A stretch of 64,000 bases of DNA from Nocardioides humi (GTDB lineage Bacteria > Actinomycetota > Actinomycetes > Propionibacteriales > Nocardioidaceae). Under the pieces are notes generated by a model, which was given only the letters and a program-made list of their open reading frames with translations, did no database searches and was not told where the DNA came from. This document shows, piece after piece, positions 25,971-34,976 of this stretch; position 1 is the first letter of the stretch, and every line of letters begins with the position of its first letter. Location of the stretch: contig NZ_CP041146.1 of assembly GCF_006494775.1 (NCBI RefSeq), positions 5,146,001-5,210,000 on the forward strand, written 5' to 3'. A program made the translations under genes and the position numbers.

Positions 25971-27527
25971 ATGAGCAACGAGTACGACGTCGCGATCGTC
26001 GGATACGGACCGGCCGGCCTGGTGCTGGCCTCTGCCCTGGGGAAGGCCGGCCACCAGGTGGTCGTCTTCGAGCGCTGGCCCGGCCTCTACGGCCTGCCGC
26101 GCCTGACCCACATCGACGGCGAGACCGCGCGGATCATCGCCTCGGTCGGGGACATCGACCACGCGCTGCGCGACGCGCTCCCGGTCGACCACTTCCGCTT
26201 CTTCAACGGCGAGGGGGAACAGCTCGTCGAGCTGGACTGGCGGGGGACCTCTGCGGGCTTCCCGGCACACATCTCGATGTACCAGCCCGACATCGAGGAC
26301 GCCGTCGACGCCGGCGCCCGCGCCAGCGGCAACGTGGAGGTCGACCAGGGCTGGTCGGTCGTCGACATCCGTCCGCACGACGGAGGCGTGGACGTGACCG
26401 CCCGGCCGTGGAGCCAGTCGCGGACCGGGCAGTGGTCGCACGCCGACGAGGAGCGGACGATCACCGCGTCGTACCTGGTCGGTGCCGACGGCGCGAACAG
26501 CTTCGTGCGGGCCACGCTCGGCATCGAGCGCAGCGACAACGGCGTCGACGACCGCTGGCTCAACATCGACACCGAGCGACTGCGGGACCTTCCCGAGCAC
26601 TTCAGCCGAACCACCCAGTTCTGCATCCCCGAGCGTGGACACATGTTCATGCCGATCGGCCGCAGCCGGCAGCGCTTCGAGCTCGCCGTCCTGCCCGGGG
26701 AGGACCACGCGGCGTTCGAGGACCCGGCCTTCGCCTGGCGATGGCTCGACGAGACCCACGGCCTGGGCCCCGAGGACGTGCGGATCCTGCGCCAGGTCGT
26801 CTACACCTTCCAGGGCCGGATCGCCGAGCGCTGGCGGGAGGGACGAGTGCTGCTCGCCGGGGACGCGGCGCACACGACGCCGCCGTACATGGGGCAGGGA
26901 GCGTGCTCCGGCATGCGCGACGGCATCACCCTCGCCTGGAAGCTCGACCTGGTGCTGCGCGGCCTGGCCGGCGGCGCGCTGCTCGACACCTACGAGGCCG
27001 AGCGGCGGCCGCACGCCACCGCGATCACCGAGATCTCCACCGCGCTCGGCAAGGTCGCCAACACCCACGACCCCGCCGAGGCAGCCGCCCGGGACGAGGC
27101 GTTCCGGACCGGCAACGTGCCGCCCCCGCCGCCGTTCCCGACGCTCGTCGCCGGCGTCGTCCACCACGACGCCGCGGGCGAGGTCAGCCCCCTGGCGGGC
27201 ACGCTCACGCCGCACGGCGTGGTCCGCCACGGCGACCGGGAGGGACTGTTCGACGACATCCTCGGCCGCGGGTTCAACCTGGTCGCCGCGACCCGGCCGG
27301 CGCTCGGCCCGGCCGACGCCGCCTTCCTCGACAAGCTCGACGTCGTGACGGCGTCCCTGGACGAGGTCGAGGACGTCGACGGCACCTACGCCGCGTGGCT
27401 CGCCGAGAACGGGGTCGAGGCGTTCCTCGGCCGGCCCGACCACCACCTGTACTGGGCCGGGGCCCTCGCCGACCTGCCGGCCGCCCTCGCCCAGCTCCGC
27501 GACCGGCTCGCCTGGACCGTCGCGTGA
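25971..27527 (+). CDS. FAD-dependent aromatic-ring monooxygenase, MhpA-like
   Basis: 518 residues. Flavoprotein hydroxylase: the GxGxxG dinucleotide motif is near the start (DVAIVGYGPAGLVLASALG), the DG motif is in YLVGADGANSFVRATLGIE, and the GD motif is in RVLLAGDAAHTTPPYMGQGA, CSGMRD. Family relatives (MhpA, resorcinol hydroxylase) hydroxylate a phenol with NAD(P)H and O2. A C-terminal thioredoxin-like tail is present (LGRGFNLVAATRPAL). The context with hydroxyquinol dioxygenase and maleylacetate reductase suggests it makes a 1,2,4-trihydroxybenzene-type product, perhaps with an acyl side chain. Confidence 0.9.
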   Translation: MSNEYDVAIVGYGPAGLVLASALGKAGHQVVVFERWPGLYGLPRLTHIDGETARIIASVGDIDHALRDALPVDHFRFFNGEGEQLVELDWRGTSAGFPAHISMYQPDIEDAVDAGARASGNVEVDQGWSVVDIRPHDGGVDVTARPWSQSRTGQWSHADEERTITASYLVGADGANSFVRATLGIERSDNGVDDRWLNIDTERLRDLPEHFSRTTQFCIPERGHMFMPIGRSRQRFELAVLPGEDHAAFEDPAFAWRWLDETHGLGPEDVRILRQVVYTFQGRIAERWREGRVLLAGDAAHTTPPYMGQGACSGMRDGITLAWKLDLVLRGLAGGALLDTYEAERRPHATAITEISTALGKVANTHDPAEAAARDEAFRTGNVPPPPPFPTLVAGVVHHDAAGEVSPLAGTLTPHGVVRHGDREGLFDDILGRGFNLVAATRPALGPADAAFLDKLDVVTASLDEVEDVDGTYAAWLAENGVEAFLGRPDHHLYWAGALADLPAALAQLRDRLAWTVA

Positions 27528-28591
27528 CGCCCCCGGCGGACGTGCTCTGGCGCTCCATGTCGCCGGAGCGGATGCTCGACGGAGGCCTGGCCCCCGCCGA
27601 CGTACGACGACTCCGGGCCGCCACCGACGCGGGGACGCCGTGGGACGAGGCGCTCGTCGCGATCGCCGACGACCGTGCCGCGGACGCGGAGAGGTCGCTC
27701 GCCGCCGGGCACGTCGTGACGGCGCGGCAGGCCTTCCGCTGGTCGGCGGCCGCGCTGCTGTTCGCGCAGATGGCGTGGAACGACGACAGTCCGCACCGGG
27801 CCGCCCTCTACGAGCGGTTCACCGCCACCGTCGCCCGCGCGGGCGCCCTCGCCGACCCGGCGTGGGAGCACGTGCGGCTGCCGTTCGGGCCGGGGCGGCT
27901 CTCCGGCTGGCTGCTGCGGCCGGCCGGGCCGGCGCGGGGGACCGTGATCGTGCTCGGCGGGCAGAGCGGCTGGGGCGCGACCTACCTGCGTGCCGCCGAC
28001 GCGCTGCTCGCCCGCGGGCTGGCCGCCTTCCTCGTCGAGGGACCCGGGCAGGGGGAGAGCCGGATGAGCGGCGGTGTGCTGCTGGACGTCGACGTCCGGG
28101 CGGCGTACTCCACCTTCGTCGACCACGTCCTCGCCGACCCGGTCCTCGGCGGCCGGGTGGGGATCTGGGGCAACAGCATGGGCGGGCTGTTCGCGGGGAC
28201 GACGGCCGCGAGCGACCCGCGGATCGCCGCGGTCTGCGTCAACGGCGCGCCGGCCCGGCCGCGGCTGCTGGGCCTCCGGACCTTCGACGAGCAGGCCTGC
28301 GCGATGCTCGGCACGGCCGACGAGACCGCCGTGCAGGCGAACTTCGACCGGATCGCGCTGCGCGGCGACGACCGGATCGCCGGCGCGGTCCTGGTCGTGC
28401 ACGGCGGCGAGGACCCGATCGTCTCGCGGGAGGAGCAGCAGCCCTTCCTGGACGCTGCGCTCGGGGAGGCCACCCTGCGAGAGTGGGAGGACGGCGACCA
28501 CACGATCTACAACCACGGCGAGGAGCGGACGGCGTACGTCGCCGACTGGCTCACCGACCGCCTCGCCGCCGATCCGACCGGGAGGGCCTGA
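27524..28591 (+). CDS. Alpha/beta hydrolase related to 2,6-dihydroxypseudooxynicotine hydrolase (C-C hydrolase-like)
   Basis: 355 residues; GTG overlaps the monooxygenase stop. The N-terminal helical region (~1-130) plus a hydrolase fold with a cap is the DUF1100/FrsA-like architecture. Nucleophile Ser218 is in GIWGNSMGGLFAG, Asp in VVHGGEDPIVSREEQQ, and His in WEDGDHTIYNHGEE. The related DHPON hydrolase breaks a C-C bond next to a ketone on a dihydroxypyridine. In this operon a similar retro-Claisen cleavage could remove an acyl chain from a hydroxylated aromatic. That role is inference. Confidence 0.8.
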   Translation: MTPPADVLWRSMSPERMLDGGLAPADVRRLRAATDAGTPWDEALVAIADDRAADAERSLAAGHVVTARQAFRWSAAALLFAQMAWNDDSPHRAALYERFTATVARAGALADPAWEHVRLPFGPGRLSGWLLRPAGPARGTVIVLGGQSGWGATYLRAADALLARGLAAFLVEGPGQGESRMSGGVLLDVDVRAAYSTFVDHVLADPVLGGRVGIWGNSMGGLFAGTTAASDPRIAAVCVNGAPARPRLLGLRTFDEQACAMLGTADETAVQANFDRIALRGDDRIAGAVLVVHGGEDPIVSREEQQPFLDAALGEATLREWEDGDHTIYNHGEERTAYVADWLTDRLAADPTGRA

Positions 28592-28593
28592 CC

Positions 28594-29460
28594 ATGGACT
28601 TCAACGAGGAGACGGCGCTCGACGCCGTGCTGGCGAGCTTCGCGGACACCCCCGACCCGCGCCTTCGGGAGATCCTCGCCGGCGTCACCCGGCACCTCCA
28701 CGCCCTGGTGCGCGACGTCCGGCCGACCCTCGCGGAGTGGGAGCAGGCGGTCGGCTATCTCACCGCCGTGGGCCGGAAGTGCGACGACACCCGGCAGGAG
28801 TTCGTGCTGCTCTCCGACGTGCTCGGCGTCTCCATGCTGGTCGAGGCGATCAACGACGACGAGCACGGCACCGAGGGCACCGTGCTGGGCCCCTTCCACA
28901 TGACCGAGTCGCCGCGCCGTGAGCTCGGCGACTCGATCAGCGAGGTCGGCCTGGAGCGGCCCTGCGTCGTGACCGGGACGGTCACCGACCTGGCCGGCCG
29001 CCCGGTCGCCGGCGCGACCGTCGACGTGTGGCAGTGCGACGAGGACGGCTTCTACGACGTCCAGCGCCCCGACGTGCAGCCGCCCGGCAACGGGCGCGGG
29101 CTGTTCACCGCCGACGACGCGGGGGAGTTCTGGTTCCGGACGGTGGTGCCGTCGCACTACCCGATCCCGACCGATGGGCCGGTCGGCCGCCTGCTCGACG
29201 CCAGCCGGCGGCATCCGTTCCGGCCCGCGCACGTGCACCTGATCGTCGACGCGGACGGCTACGAGCCGGTCACCACCCACCTGTTCGTCGCCGACAGCCC
29301 CTATCTCGACAGCGACGCGGTCTTCGCGGTCAAGCAGAGCCTGGTCCGCGACTTCGCGGTCTCCGAGGACGCCTCCGCCGCGGCGGCCCACGGCGTGACC
29401 GTCCCGTTCCGTCGGGCACACTTCGACGTGCAGTTGGTCCCACGGGAGGAGACATCGTGA
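28594..29460 (+). CDS. Intradiol ring-cleavage dioxygenase, hydroxyquinol 1,2-dioxygenase type
   Basis: 288 residues. Non-haem Fe(III) enzyme. The N-terminal dimerisation helices (~1-100, TRQEFVLLSDVLGVSMLVEA) are followed by the catalytic beta-sandwich. The four ligands are visible: Tyr in DEDGFYDVQ, Tyr in VVPSHYPIPTDGP, and two His in RPAHVHLIVDADGY. The VLGPFHMTESP segment fits hydroxyquinol rather than catechol enzymes. It opens 1,2,4-trihydroxybenzene to maleylacetate, the substrate of the next gene. A 2-bp gap separates it from the hydrolase gene. Confidence 0.9.
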   Translation: MDFNEETALDAVLASFADTPDPRLREILAGVTRHLHALVRDVRPTLAEWEQAVGYLTAVGRKCDDTRQEFVLLSDVLGVSMLVEAINDDEHGTEGTVLGPFHMTESPRRELGDSISEVGLERPCVVTGTVTDLAGRPVAGATVDVWQCDEDGFYDVQRPDVQPPGNGRGLFTADDAGEFWFRTVVPSHYPIPTDGPVGRLLDASRRHPFRPAHVHLIVDADGYEPVTTHLFVADSPYLDSDAVFAVKQSLVRDFAVSEDASAAAAHGVTVPFRRAHFDVQLVPREETS

Positions 29461-30512
29461 CCGTGCTCGTGCACGACGGCCCGCCGATGCGGGTGGTGTT
29501 CGGCGCCGGCGCGGTCGACCGGGTCGCCGAGGAGGTCGAGCGACTCGGGCTGCGCCGGGTCCTCGTGCTGTCCACGCCCCGGCAGGGCGCGCTCGCCGAG
29601 CGCGTCGTCGCGCTGCTGGGGGAGCGCGCCGCCGGGACCTTCGACGGCGCCCGGATGCACGTCCCGGTGGCGACGGTCGCGGCTGCCGAGTCGGTGGCCG
29701 CGGAGGTCGGGGCCGACGGGTGCCTGGCGATCGGCGGCGGCTCGACGATCGGGCTGGCGAAGGCGCTGTCGCTGCGGCTCGGCCTGCCGTCGGTGGCCGT
29801 CCCGACGACCTACGCCGGCTCGGAGATGACGCCCGTCTGGGGACTCACCGAGGACGGGCGCAAGACCACCGGCCGCGACCCGGTCGTGCTGCCCCGCTCG
29901 GTGCTGTACGACCCCACGCTCACCTACGCCCTCCCGGCGGCGGTGTCCGGGCCCAGCGGGCTCAACGCGCTGGCCCACGCCGTCGAGGCGCTCTACGCGC
30001 CCGACGGCACGCCGGTCGTCGGCGCGATGGCCGAGCGCGGCGTCCGCGACCTGGCGAGCGCGCTGCCGCTCGTGGTGGCCGACGGGACCGACCCGGAGGC
30101 ACGCAGCCTCGCCCTGGAGGGCGCCTGGCTGTGCGGCGCCTGCCTCGGTGCGACCACGATGGGCCTGCACCACAAGCTGTGCCACGTCCTCGGCGGCATG
30201 CTCGACCTCCCGCACGCCGAGACCCACGCGATCGTGCTGCCGCACGTCGCCGCCTACAACCTCCCCGCGGCGCCCCGGGCCGACGCCGCGCTGCGCCGCG
30301 CGCTCGACACCGCCGACGTCCCTGCGGCCCTGGCCGGGCTGGCCGCGCAGGTCGGCGTCCCGGACGGCCTCCAGGCGCTCGGCGTCGACCGCGCCGACCT
30401 CGCCCGGGTGGCCGACGAGGTGCTCGCGGCGCCGTACGCGAACCCCCGCCCGCCCGTCCGGGCCTACCTCGAGGCGATCCTGGAGGCCGCCTGGCGGTCC
30501 CGCGGACACTAG
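29457..30512 (+). CDS. Maleylacetate reductase
   Basis: 351 residues; GTG overlaps the dioxygenase stop. Iron-containing-alcohol-dehydrogenase fold. The NAD(P)-binding segment is ADGCLAIGGGSTIGLAKALS near residue 93, followed by PTTYAGSEMTPVWGLTEDGR, and LCHVLGGMLDLPHAETHAIV supplies the metal-site His positions. Reduces maleylacetate to 3-oxoadipate. It completes the hydroxyquinol lower pathway; the 3-oxoadipate steps are not in the window. The stop codon lies inside the left terminal repeat of the 167-bp element. Confidence 0.92.
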   Translation: MTVLVHDGPPMRVVFGAGAVDRVAEEVERLGLRRVLVLSTPRQGALAERVVALLGERAAGTFDGARMHVPVATVAAAESVAAEVGADGCLAIGGGSTIGLAKALSLRLGLPSVAVPTTYAGSEMTPVWGLTEDGRKTTGRDPVVLPRSVLYDPTLTYALPAAVSGPSGLNALAHAVEALYAPDGTPVVGAMAERGVRDLASALPLVVADGTDPEARSLALEGAWLCGACLGATTMGLHHKLCHVLGGMLDLPHAETHAIVLPHVAAYNLPAAPRADAALRRALDTADVPAALAGLAAQVGVPDGLQALGVDRADLARVADEVLAAPYANPRPPVRAYLEAILEAAWRSRGH

Positions 30513-30675
30513 TAGCGCGTCGCGGCTACAACGCGGGCTGGCAGCCACCCAGGCACGCACCTCGCCGCGTTGGCGAAGCTCGGAAGACAACCCGGTATGC
30601 CGTCGCTACGCCGCCTTGCGATGCACGCACCTGGACATCTCCCAACTCCACGTTGTAGCCGCGGCACACTACTAG
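30509..30675. repeat. 167-bp intergenic element with interrupted terminal inverted repeats
   Basis: The ends carry CTAGTAG (30509-30515) and its complement CTACTAG (30669-30675). Six bases further in on each side are GCGGCTACAACG (30522-30533) and CGTTGTAGCCGC (30651-30662). The interior also holds a direct repeat, GCACGCACCT, near each end. The outer arms include the stop codons of both flanking convergent genes. No transposase is present. It may be a small repeat family or MITE-like element that now also acts as a shared 3' end. Confidence 0.75.
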
Positions 30676-31520
30676 AACGCCTGCGCCATCAGGTCGCCGA
30701 AGAGCTCCTGCGCGTCCACGTCCAGCCCACGCCGTACGAACCACGACGCCACGTTCGTGCAGTCGCGCAGCAGGAAGTCGAAGCCCTGCACGTTGCCGAC
30801 CAGGTCGACCAGCTGGGGCAGGTCGATGACGACGAGCCGCTCGCCCGCGGCCAGGATGTTGTACGGCGACAGGTCGCCGTGCACGAGCCCGGCCCGGACG
30901 AGGGTGAGCATCGCCTCCCGCAGCTGGTCGAAGTACGCCGCCAGCAGCGCCGGCTCCGGCCGGGTCTGGGCCAGCCGGGGTGCGGTGTCGCCGTCGACCT
31001 GGATCCACTCCATGAGGATCTCGGTGCCGTCGACCTGGACCGGGTACGGCACGGGCAGCCCGAGCGACCAGCACCGGTTGAGCGCGGACCACTCCGAGAC
31101 CGCCCACTCGCCGGCGGCGACCTCGCGGCCGAAGGTGCTCTTGCGCTTGATCGCCCGCTCGTCGCGCGAGCGCTTCATGCTGCGGCCCTCGGTGTAGGCC
31201 GCGGAGCGGTGGAAGGTGCGGTGCTCGGGGGAACGGTACCGCTTGGCCGCCATCACGACGCTCTGCGCCGGGTCGTGGGGGTCGGTCCGGTCGAGGAGGA
31301 AGACGTCGGCCTCCTTGCCGGTCTTGAGGACGCCGAGCTCGGTGTCGATCGCGCCCTGGGACGTGACGACCCAGTCGGGGCGGGGCTCGGGGCCGCGGGA
31401 GAGCGGCTCGACGTCGAGCCAGGTGGACCAGCGCTGGCCGTCGGCGAGGTCGTCGTACGCCTCGAACGCGACGACGAAGCGCGGGTCGATGTCAGAGGTG
31501 GGGAGGTGCTCCTGGGACAC
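30672..31520 (-). CDS. RIO-type serine protein kinase
   Basis: 282 residues; GTG at 31520 with GAGGAA upstream. RIO-kinase features: LGVLKTGKEADVFLL (glycine-rich loop replacement), VVMAAKRYR (ATP-binding Lys), LVRAGLVHGDLSPYNILAAG (catalytic HGD..N) and ERLVVIDLPQLVDLV (metal-binding ID). RIO kinases act in ribosome maturation in archaea and eukaryotes; the bacterial ones are little studied. It is convergent with the maleylacetate reductase, and its stop codon lies in the right end of the repeat element. Confidence 0.9.
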   Translation of the reverse strand: MSQEHLPTSDIDPRFVVAFEAYDDLADGQRWSTWLDVEPLSRGPEPRPDWVVTSQGAIDTELGVLKTGKEADVFLLDRTDPHDPAQSVVMAAKRYRSPEHRTFHRSAAYTEGRSMKRSRDERAIKRKSTFGREVAAGEWAVSEWSALNRCWSLGLPVPYPVQVDGTEILMEWIQVDGDTAPRLAQTRPEPALLAAYFDQLREAMLTLVRAGLVHGDLSPYNILAAGERLVVIDLPQLVDLVGNVQGFDFLLRDCTNVASWFVRRGLDVDAQELFGDLMAQAF

Positions 31521-31688
31521 GGTGGTTCCTCGGGGTCGAGAGGGTGCGGACTGAGGGCAGGCCGACGACAGCGATCGACATGTCACGCTCCTCTCGACAG
31601 GTCCGCGGGGCGTCGCGGACGGACCGGGCCAGCGTGACGGCGGCGACGCCGGGCGCGCAACCGGTTTTCCGCGGCGTACATTGATCCG

Positions 31689-33128
31689 GTGCGCCGCCTC
31701 GCCCTCCTCCTGGTCCTCCTGCTCTGCCTCCCGGGGCTCTCGACGGTGTCCGGCGTGCCGGTCGCCGAGGCGGAGGACGCCGGCAACGGCTCCGTGCACG
31801 GCACCGACCCGTACTGGCCCAAGGACGGCAACGGCGGCACCGACGCCCAGCACTACGACGTCCGGGTGCGCTACGACTTCGCGAGCGGCCGGCTGAAGGG
31901 CCGCACCGCCATCACCATGACCGCGACCGCGACCGCGGACCTGCGCAGCTTCTCCCTCGACCTGCTGCTCCCCGCCACCAAGGTCAAGGTCGACGGCCGG
32001 CGGGCGCGCTTCCGCAAGGCCGGGAAGCACGAGCTGCGGGTGACGCCGAAGCAGCCGATCGCCGCCGGCGCGCAGTTCCGGGTCGTCGTGAAGTACGCCG
32101 GCCGGCCGGGCGCCTACGGCTACGCCGGCGAGCGCAACTGGCTGGCGAGCCGCAACGAGGTCGTCGCGATGAACCAGCCCCACATGGCGCCGTGGTGGTT
32201 CCCGTCCAACGACCACCCCAGCGACAAGGCGACCTTCGACGTCCGGGTGACCGTGCCCAAGGGCAAGAAGGTCGTCGGCAACGGCGTGCGGATGGGACGC
32301 AAGGTCAAGGGCCGCCTCGCGACCACGCACTGGCGGATGACCGACCCGATGGCGACCTATCTCGCCTTCTTCGCGGCCGGGCGCTTCGTCGTCGACCGCG
32401 GCACCACCGCGGCGGGGATCCCGTTCTACAACGCGGTGTCGCGGGAGATCGCGCCCCGCGAGCGGCGGCAGGTACGACGCATCCTGGCCCGCACCGCCGC
32501 CATCACCGACTGGCTCCAGGCGCGCCTCGGCACCTACCCGTTCGCGACCACGGGCGGCCTGGTGACCGGTCTGGACGTCGGGTTCGCGCTCGAGAACCAG
32601 TCGCGGCCGACGTACGGCCGCTGGATCTACCCGGGCGTCGTCGTCCACGAGCTGGCCCACCAGTGGTTCGGCGACAGCGTCGCGGTGCAGCGCTGGCGCG
32701 ACATCTGGCTCAACGAGGGTTTCGCGACCTACCTGGAGGCGGAGTACATCGCCGCTCACGGCGGCGAGAGCGTCGAGGCCTATCTGGAGCGGATGTGGGC
32801 CGCCTCGTGCGGCACGCCGACGTCCGCGTTCTGGCGGCTGAACCTCGCCGACCCCGGCCGGGACCACATCTTCGACGCGCCGGTCTACGACCGCGGCGCG
32901 ATGGTCCTCGCCGCGCTGCGCAACCGGATCGGGGCCGCCCACCTCGACACCGTGCTGCGCCGCTGGGTCGCCGACCACCACGACGGCAACGCGACGGTCG
33001 AGCAGTTCGAGGCGCTGGCCGCGACCGTCTCCGGGGAGAGCCTCCAGGGGTTCTTCGACGCGTGGCTGCGGTCCGGCCGGGCGCCGGCGGCGACGCCGGC
33101 CAACGGGCTGACCACCGCCTGCGCCTGA
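31689..33128 (+). CDS. Secreted M1-family zinc metallopeptidase (aminopeptidase N-like)
   Basis: 479 residues; GTG start 31689. The N-terminus is a signal peptide (LALLLVLLLCLPGLSTVSGV). The M1 N-terminal beta domain runs to ~220. The gluzincin motif is complete: VHELAHQWFGD with the third zinc ligand Glu 18 residues later in WLNEGFATYLEAEY. The exopeptidase GAMEN motif is modified to GFALENQSRP, as in many short actinobacterial M1 proteins. It lacks the long C-terminal domain of full aminopeptidase N, the usual form for this group. Confidence 0.92.
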   Translation: MRRLALLLVLLLCLPGLSTVSGVPVAEAEDAGNGSVHGTDPYWPKDGNGGTDAQHYDVRVRYDFASGRLKGRTAITMTATATADLRSFSLDLLLPATKVKVDGRRARFRKAGKHELRVTPKQPIAAGAQFRVVVKYAGRPGAYGYAGERNWLASRNEVVAMNQPHMAPWWFPSNDHPSDKATFDVRVTVPKGKKVVGNGVRMGRKVKGRLATTHWRMTDPMATYLAFFAAGRFVVDRGTTAAGIPFYNAVSREIAPRERRQVRRILARTAAITDWLQARLGTYPFATTGGLVTGLDVGFALENQSRPTYGRWIYPGVVVHELAHQWFGDSVAVQRWRDIWLNEGFATYLEAEYIAAHGGESVEAYLERMWAASCGTPTSAFWRLNLADPGRDHIFDAPVYDRGAMVLAALRNRIGAAHLDTVLRRWVADHHDGNATVEQFEALAATVSGESLQGFFDAWLRSGRAPAATPANGLTTACA

Positions 33129-33255
33129 CCGCCGCGGAGCGGCCCGCCGGAGCCCGGCTCGGGCGCGCCTCCCGTGTGGCCAGTGGTGCTTTTGGTACCA
33201 ATGTGGGGATCTGTGCCCTCGGGGCACGCCCGCACCTGGATGGAGACGCCCGCAC

Positions 33256-33426
33256 ATGGACACCAAGAAGCTCGTCGCGCTCGTGGTGGTCGTGTTCCTC
33301 GGCTTCTGGATGTTCACCGACCCGTCCGGCCTCGCGGACACGTCGAAGGCCGCCGCGAGCAGCGGGTGGGACCTGACGACCAAGGCGTTCAACGGGGTCA
33401 TCGACTTCGTCGGCGCCATGGACTGA
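33256..33426 (+). CDS. Small single-pass membrane protein of 56 residues
   Basis: A short gene from the ATG at 33256 to the TGA at 33424-33426. One membrane helix near the start (KLVALVVVVFLGFWMFTDPS) is followed by an amphipathic tail (WDLTTKAFNGVIDFVGAMD). Composition and codon use are fully coding-like, and it precedes the PH-domain gene by 10 bp. Similar short proteins accompany PH-domain genes in related actinobacteria as I recall them. The function is unknown. Confidence 0.7.
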   Translation: MDTKKLVALVVVVFLGFWMFTDPSGLADTSKAAASSGWDLTTKAFNGVIDFVGAMD

Positions 33427-33436
33427 CCCCGCCGCC

Positions 33437-33985
33437 ATGTCCTTCCTCCCCGGAGCCGTCGCCGGTGCCGTCGCCCGCCTCGGCGACCCGAAGATCGGCA
33501 AGCACCTGCTCCGCGAGGAGGGCGAGGTCGTCGTCGACGAGGTGACCCACCACTGGTTCGCCTACACCCGGCCGGCCCTGGAGTCCGGCCTCGCGCTGGT
33601 GCTGCTCGTCGGCAGCTGGTTCGTGCCGGTCCAGGTCGCCTGGTTCCTCATCATCGTCGCCGCGGCGTTGCTGCTCCACGCCGGCTGGGGTGCGCTCGGC
33701 GTGCTCCGCGACCGCTTCGTGATCACCAACATGCGGGTCTTCCGCGTGCACGGCGTGCTCTCCCAGAGCCTGGCGACCATGCCGCTGAGCCGGATCCTCG
33801 ACATCTCCGTCAAGAAGCCGCTGCACGGCCGGCTGCTCGGCTTCGGCCACTTCTGCTTCGAGTCCGCCGCCCAGGAGCAGGGCCTGCGCGACATCCGGTA
33901 CGTCGGCCGGCCCGACGAGCGCGACCTCTCCATCCAGCGGGTGGTCCAGCGCGCCGGCCTCCGGGGTCCCAGGGTCCCGAACTGA
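33437..33985 (+). CDS. Bacterial PH-domain membrane protein
   Basis: 182 residues. Two adjacent membrane helices at ~55-95 (SGLALVLLVGSWFVPVQVAW, FLIIVAAALLLHAGW) precede a bPH2 domain (RFVITNMRVFRVHGVLSQSL, TMPLSRILDISVKKPLHGRL, FGFGHFCFESA). The VITNMRV / RILDI pattern is diagnostic. These proteins are membrane-anchored with the PH domain in the cytoplasm. Their role is unknown. It sits in a small + strand group with the 56-residue membrane protein and the CnoX-like gene. Confidence 0.88.
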   Translation: MSFLPGAVAGAVARLGDPKIGKHLLREEGEVVVDEVTHHWFAYTRPALESGLALVLLVGSWFVPVQVAWFLIIVAAALLLHAGWGALGVLRDRFVITNMRVFRVHGVLSQSLATMPLSRILDISVKKPLHGRLLGFGHFCFESAAQEQGLRDIRYVGRPDERDLSIQRVVQRAGLRGPRVPN

Positions 33986-34007
33986 GCCGCTCCGTAGGAT
34001 TGCGGCC

Positions 34008-34976
34008 ATGACGCAGCAGCCGTTCTCCCGTCCCGGCGCGATCGACCTGTCCGCGCTCAAGCGCACCTCGCCGCCCGCCGGCGGTGGCGCCCCGGGGGCG
34101 CCCGGCTCCGGTGGCGGCGGCGGGTCGACCTCGGCGTACTCCGTCGCGGTGGACGAGGCCAACTTCCAGTCCGTGCTCGAGGCGTCGATGACCGCGCCCG
34201 TGGTGCTGGTCTTCGCCTCGCCGTCGCAGTCGCCGGAGAGCGCCCAGCTCGCCCGCGACGTCGCCACCGTCGCCGACGAGTACGACGGGCGGTTCCTCGC
34301 CGCGACCATCGACGTGGACGCGGTGCCGCAGATCGCGCAGGCGATGCAGATCCCGCAGGTGCCGCTGATGCTGGTGCTCCTCGACGGTCGCCCGGCGACG
34401 CAGCCGATCCCCGGCGCTGCGCCGATCGACGACATCCGGGCGCTGTTCAACCAGCTCGCCCAGCAGCTCACCAGCCAGGGCATCACCGGCCGGCACCAGC
34501 CCAACGCGTTCGGTGGCGCGGCGGGCGCCGCCGGCGAGGACGACGAGGGGCAGGAGCCCGAGATCGACCCGCGCTACGCGCCGGCCCAGGACGCCCTCGC
34601 CTCCGGCGACATCGACGCCGCGGTGGCGGAGTACCAGAAGCTCGTCGACGCCAACCCCGCCGACCACGAGGCCGCCGCCGGGCTGGCGATGGCCAAGGTG
34701 CTGCAGCGCACCCAGGGCGTCGACCTCAACGCGGCCCGGGCCGCGGCCGCCGCGAACCCCGACGACGTCGACGCGCAGACCATGGTCGCCGACCTCGACA
34801 TGCTCGGCGGACACGTCGAGGACGCCTTCGCGCGGCTGGTCGAGCTCGTCCGCCGTACCTCCGGCAAGGAGCGGGACCGCGCCCGCGAGCACCTCGTCGG
34901 CCTGTTCGGCGCCGTCGGCAACGACGACCCGCGCGTGCTCAAGGGCCGCCAGGCGCTGGCGTCCGCGTTGTTCTGA
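34008..34976 (+). CDS. Co-chaperone YbbN/CnoX-like: thioredoxin fold plus TPR
   Basis: 322 residues. A Pro/Gly-rich N-terminal stretch, then a thioredoxin-like domain at ~45-150 (NFQSVLEASMTAPVVLVFAS, ATIDVDAVPQIAQAMQIPQV, PLMLVLLDG) in which the CxxC motif is replaced by SPSQS, so it is not a redox enzyme. A TPR region follows (~185-320: DALASGDIDAAVAEYQKLVD, HVEDAFARLVELVRRTSGKE). This matches the CnoX family that protects proteins and passes them to GroEL or DnaK. An acidic linker joins the halves. Confidence 0.9.
   Translation: MTQQPFSRPGAIDLSALKRTSPPAGGGAPGAPGSGGGGGSTSAYSVAVDEANFQSVLEASMTAPVVLVFASPSQSPESAQLARDVATVADEYDGRFLAATIDVDAVPQIAQAMQIPQVPLMLVLLDGRPATQPIPGAAPIDDIRALFNQLAQQLTSQGITGRHQPNAFGGAAGAAGEDDEGQEPEIDPRYAPAQDALASGDIDAAVAEYQKLVDANPADHEAAAGLAMAKVLQRTQGVDLNAARAAAAANPDDVDAQTMVADLDMLGGHVEDAFARLVELVRRTSGKERDRAREHLVGLFGAVGNDDPRVLKGRQALASALF

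Noticed and set aside
30509..30675. Insertion sequence
   Set aside because: Terminal inverted repeats are present but no transposase and no clear target duplication was seen, so it is listed only as a repeat element.
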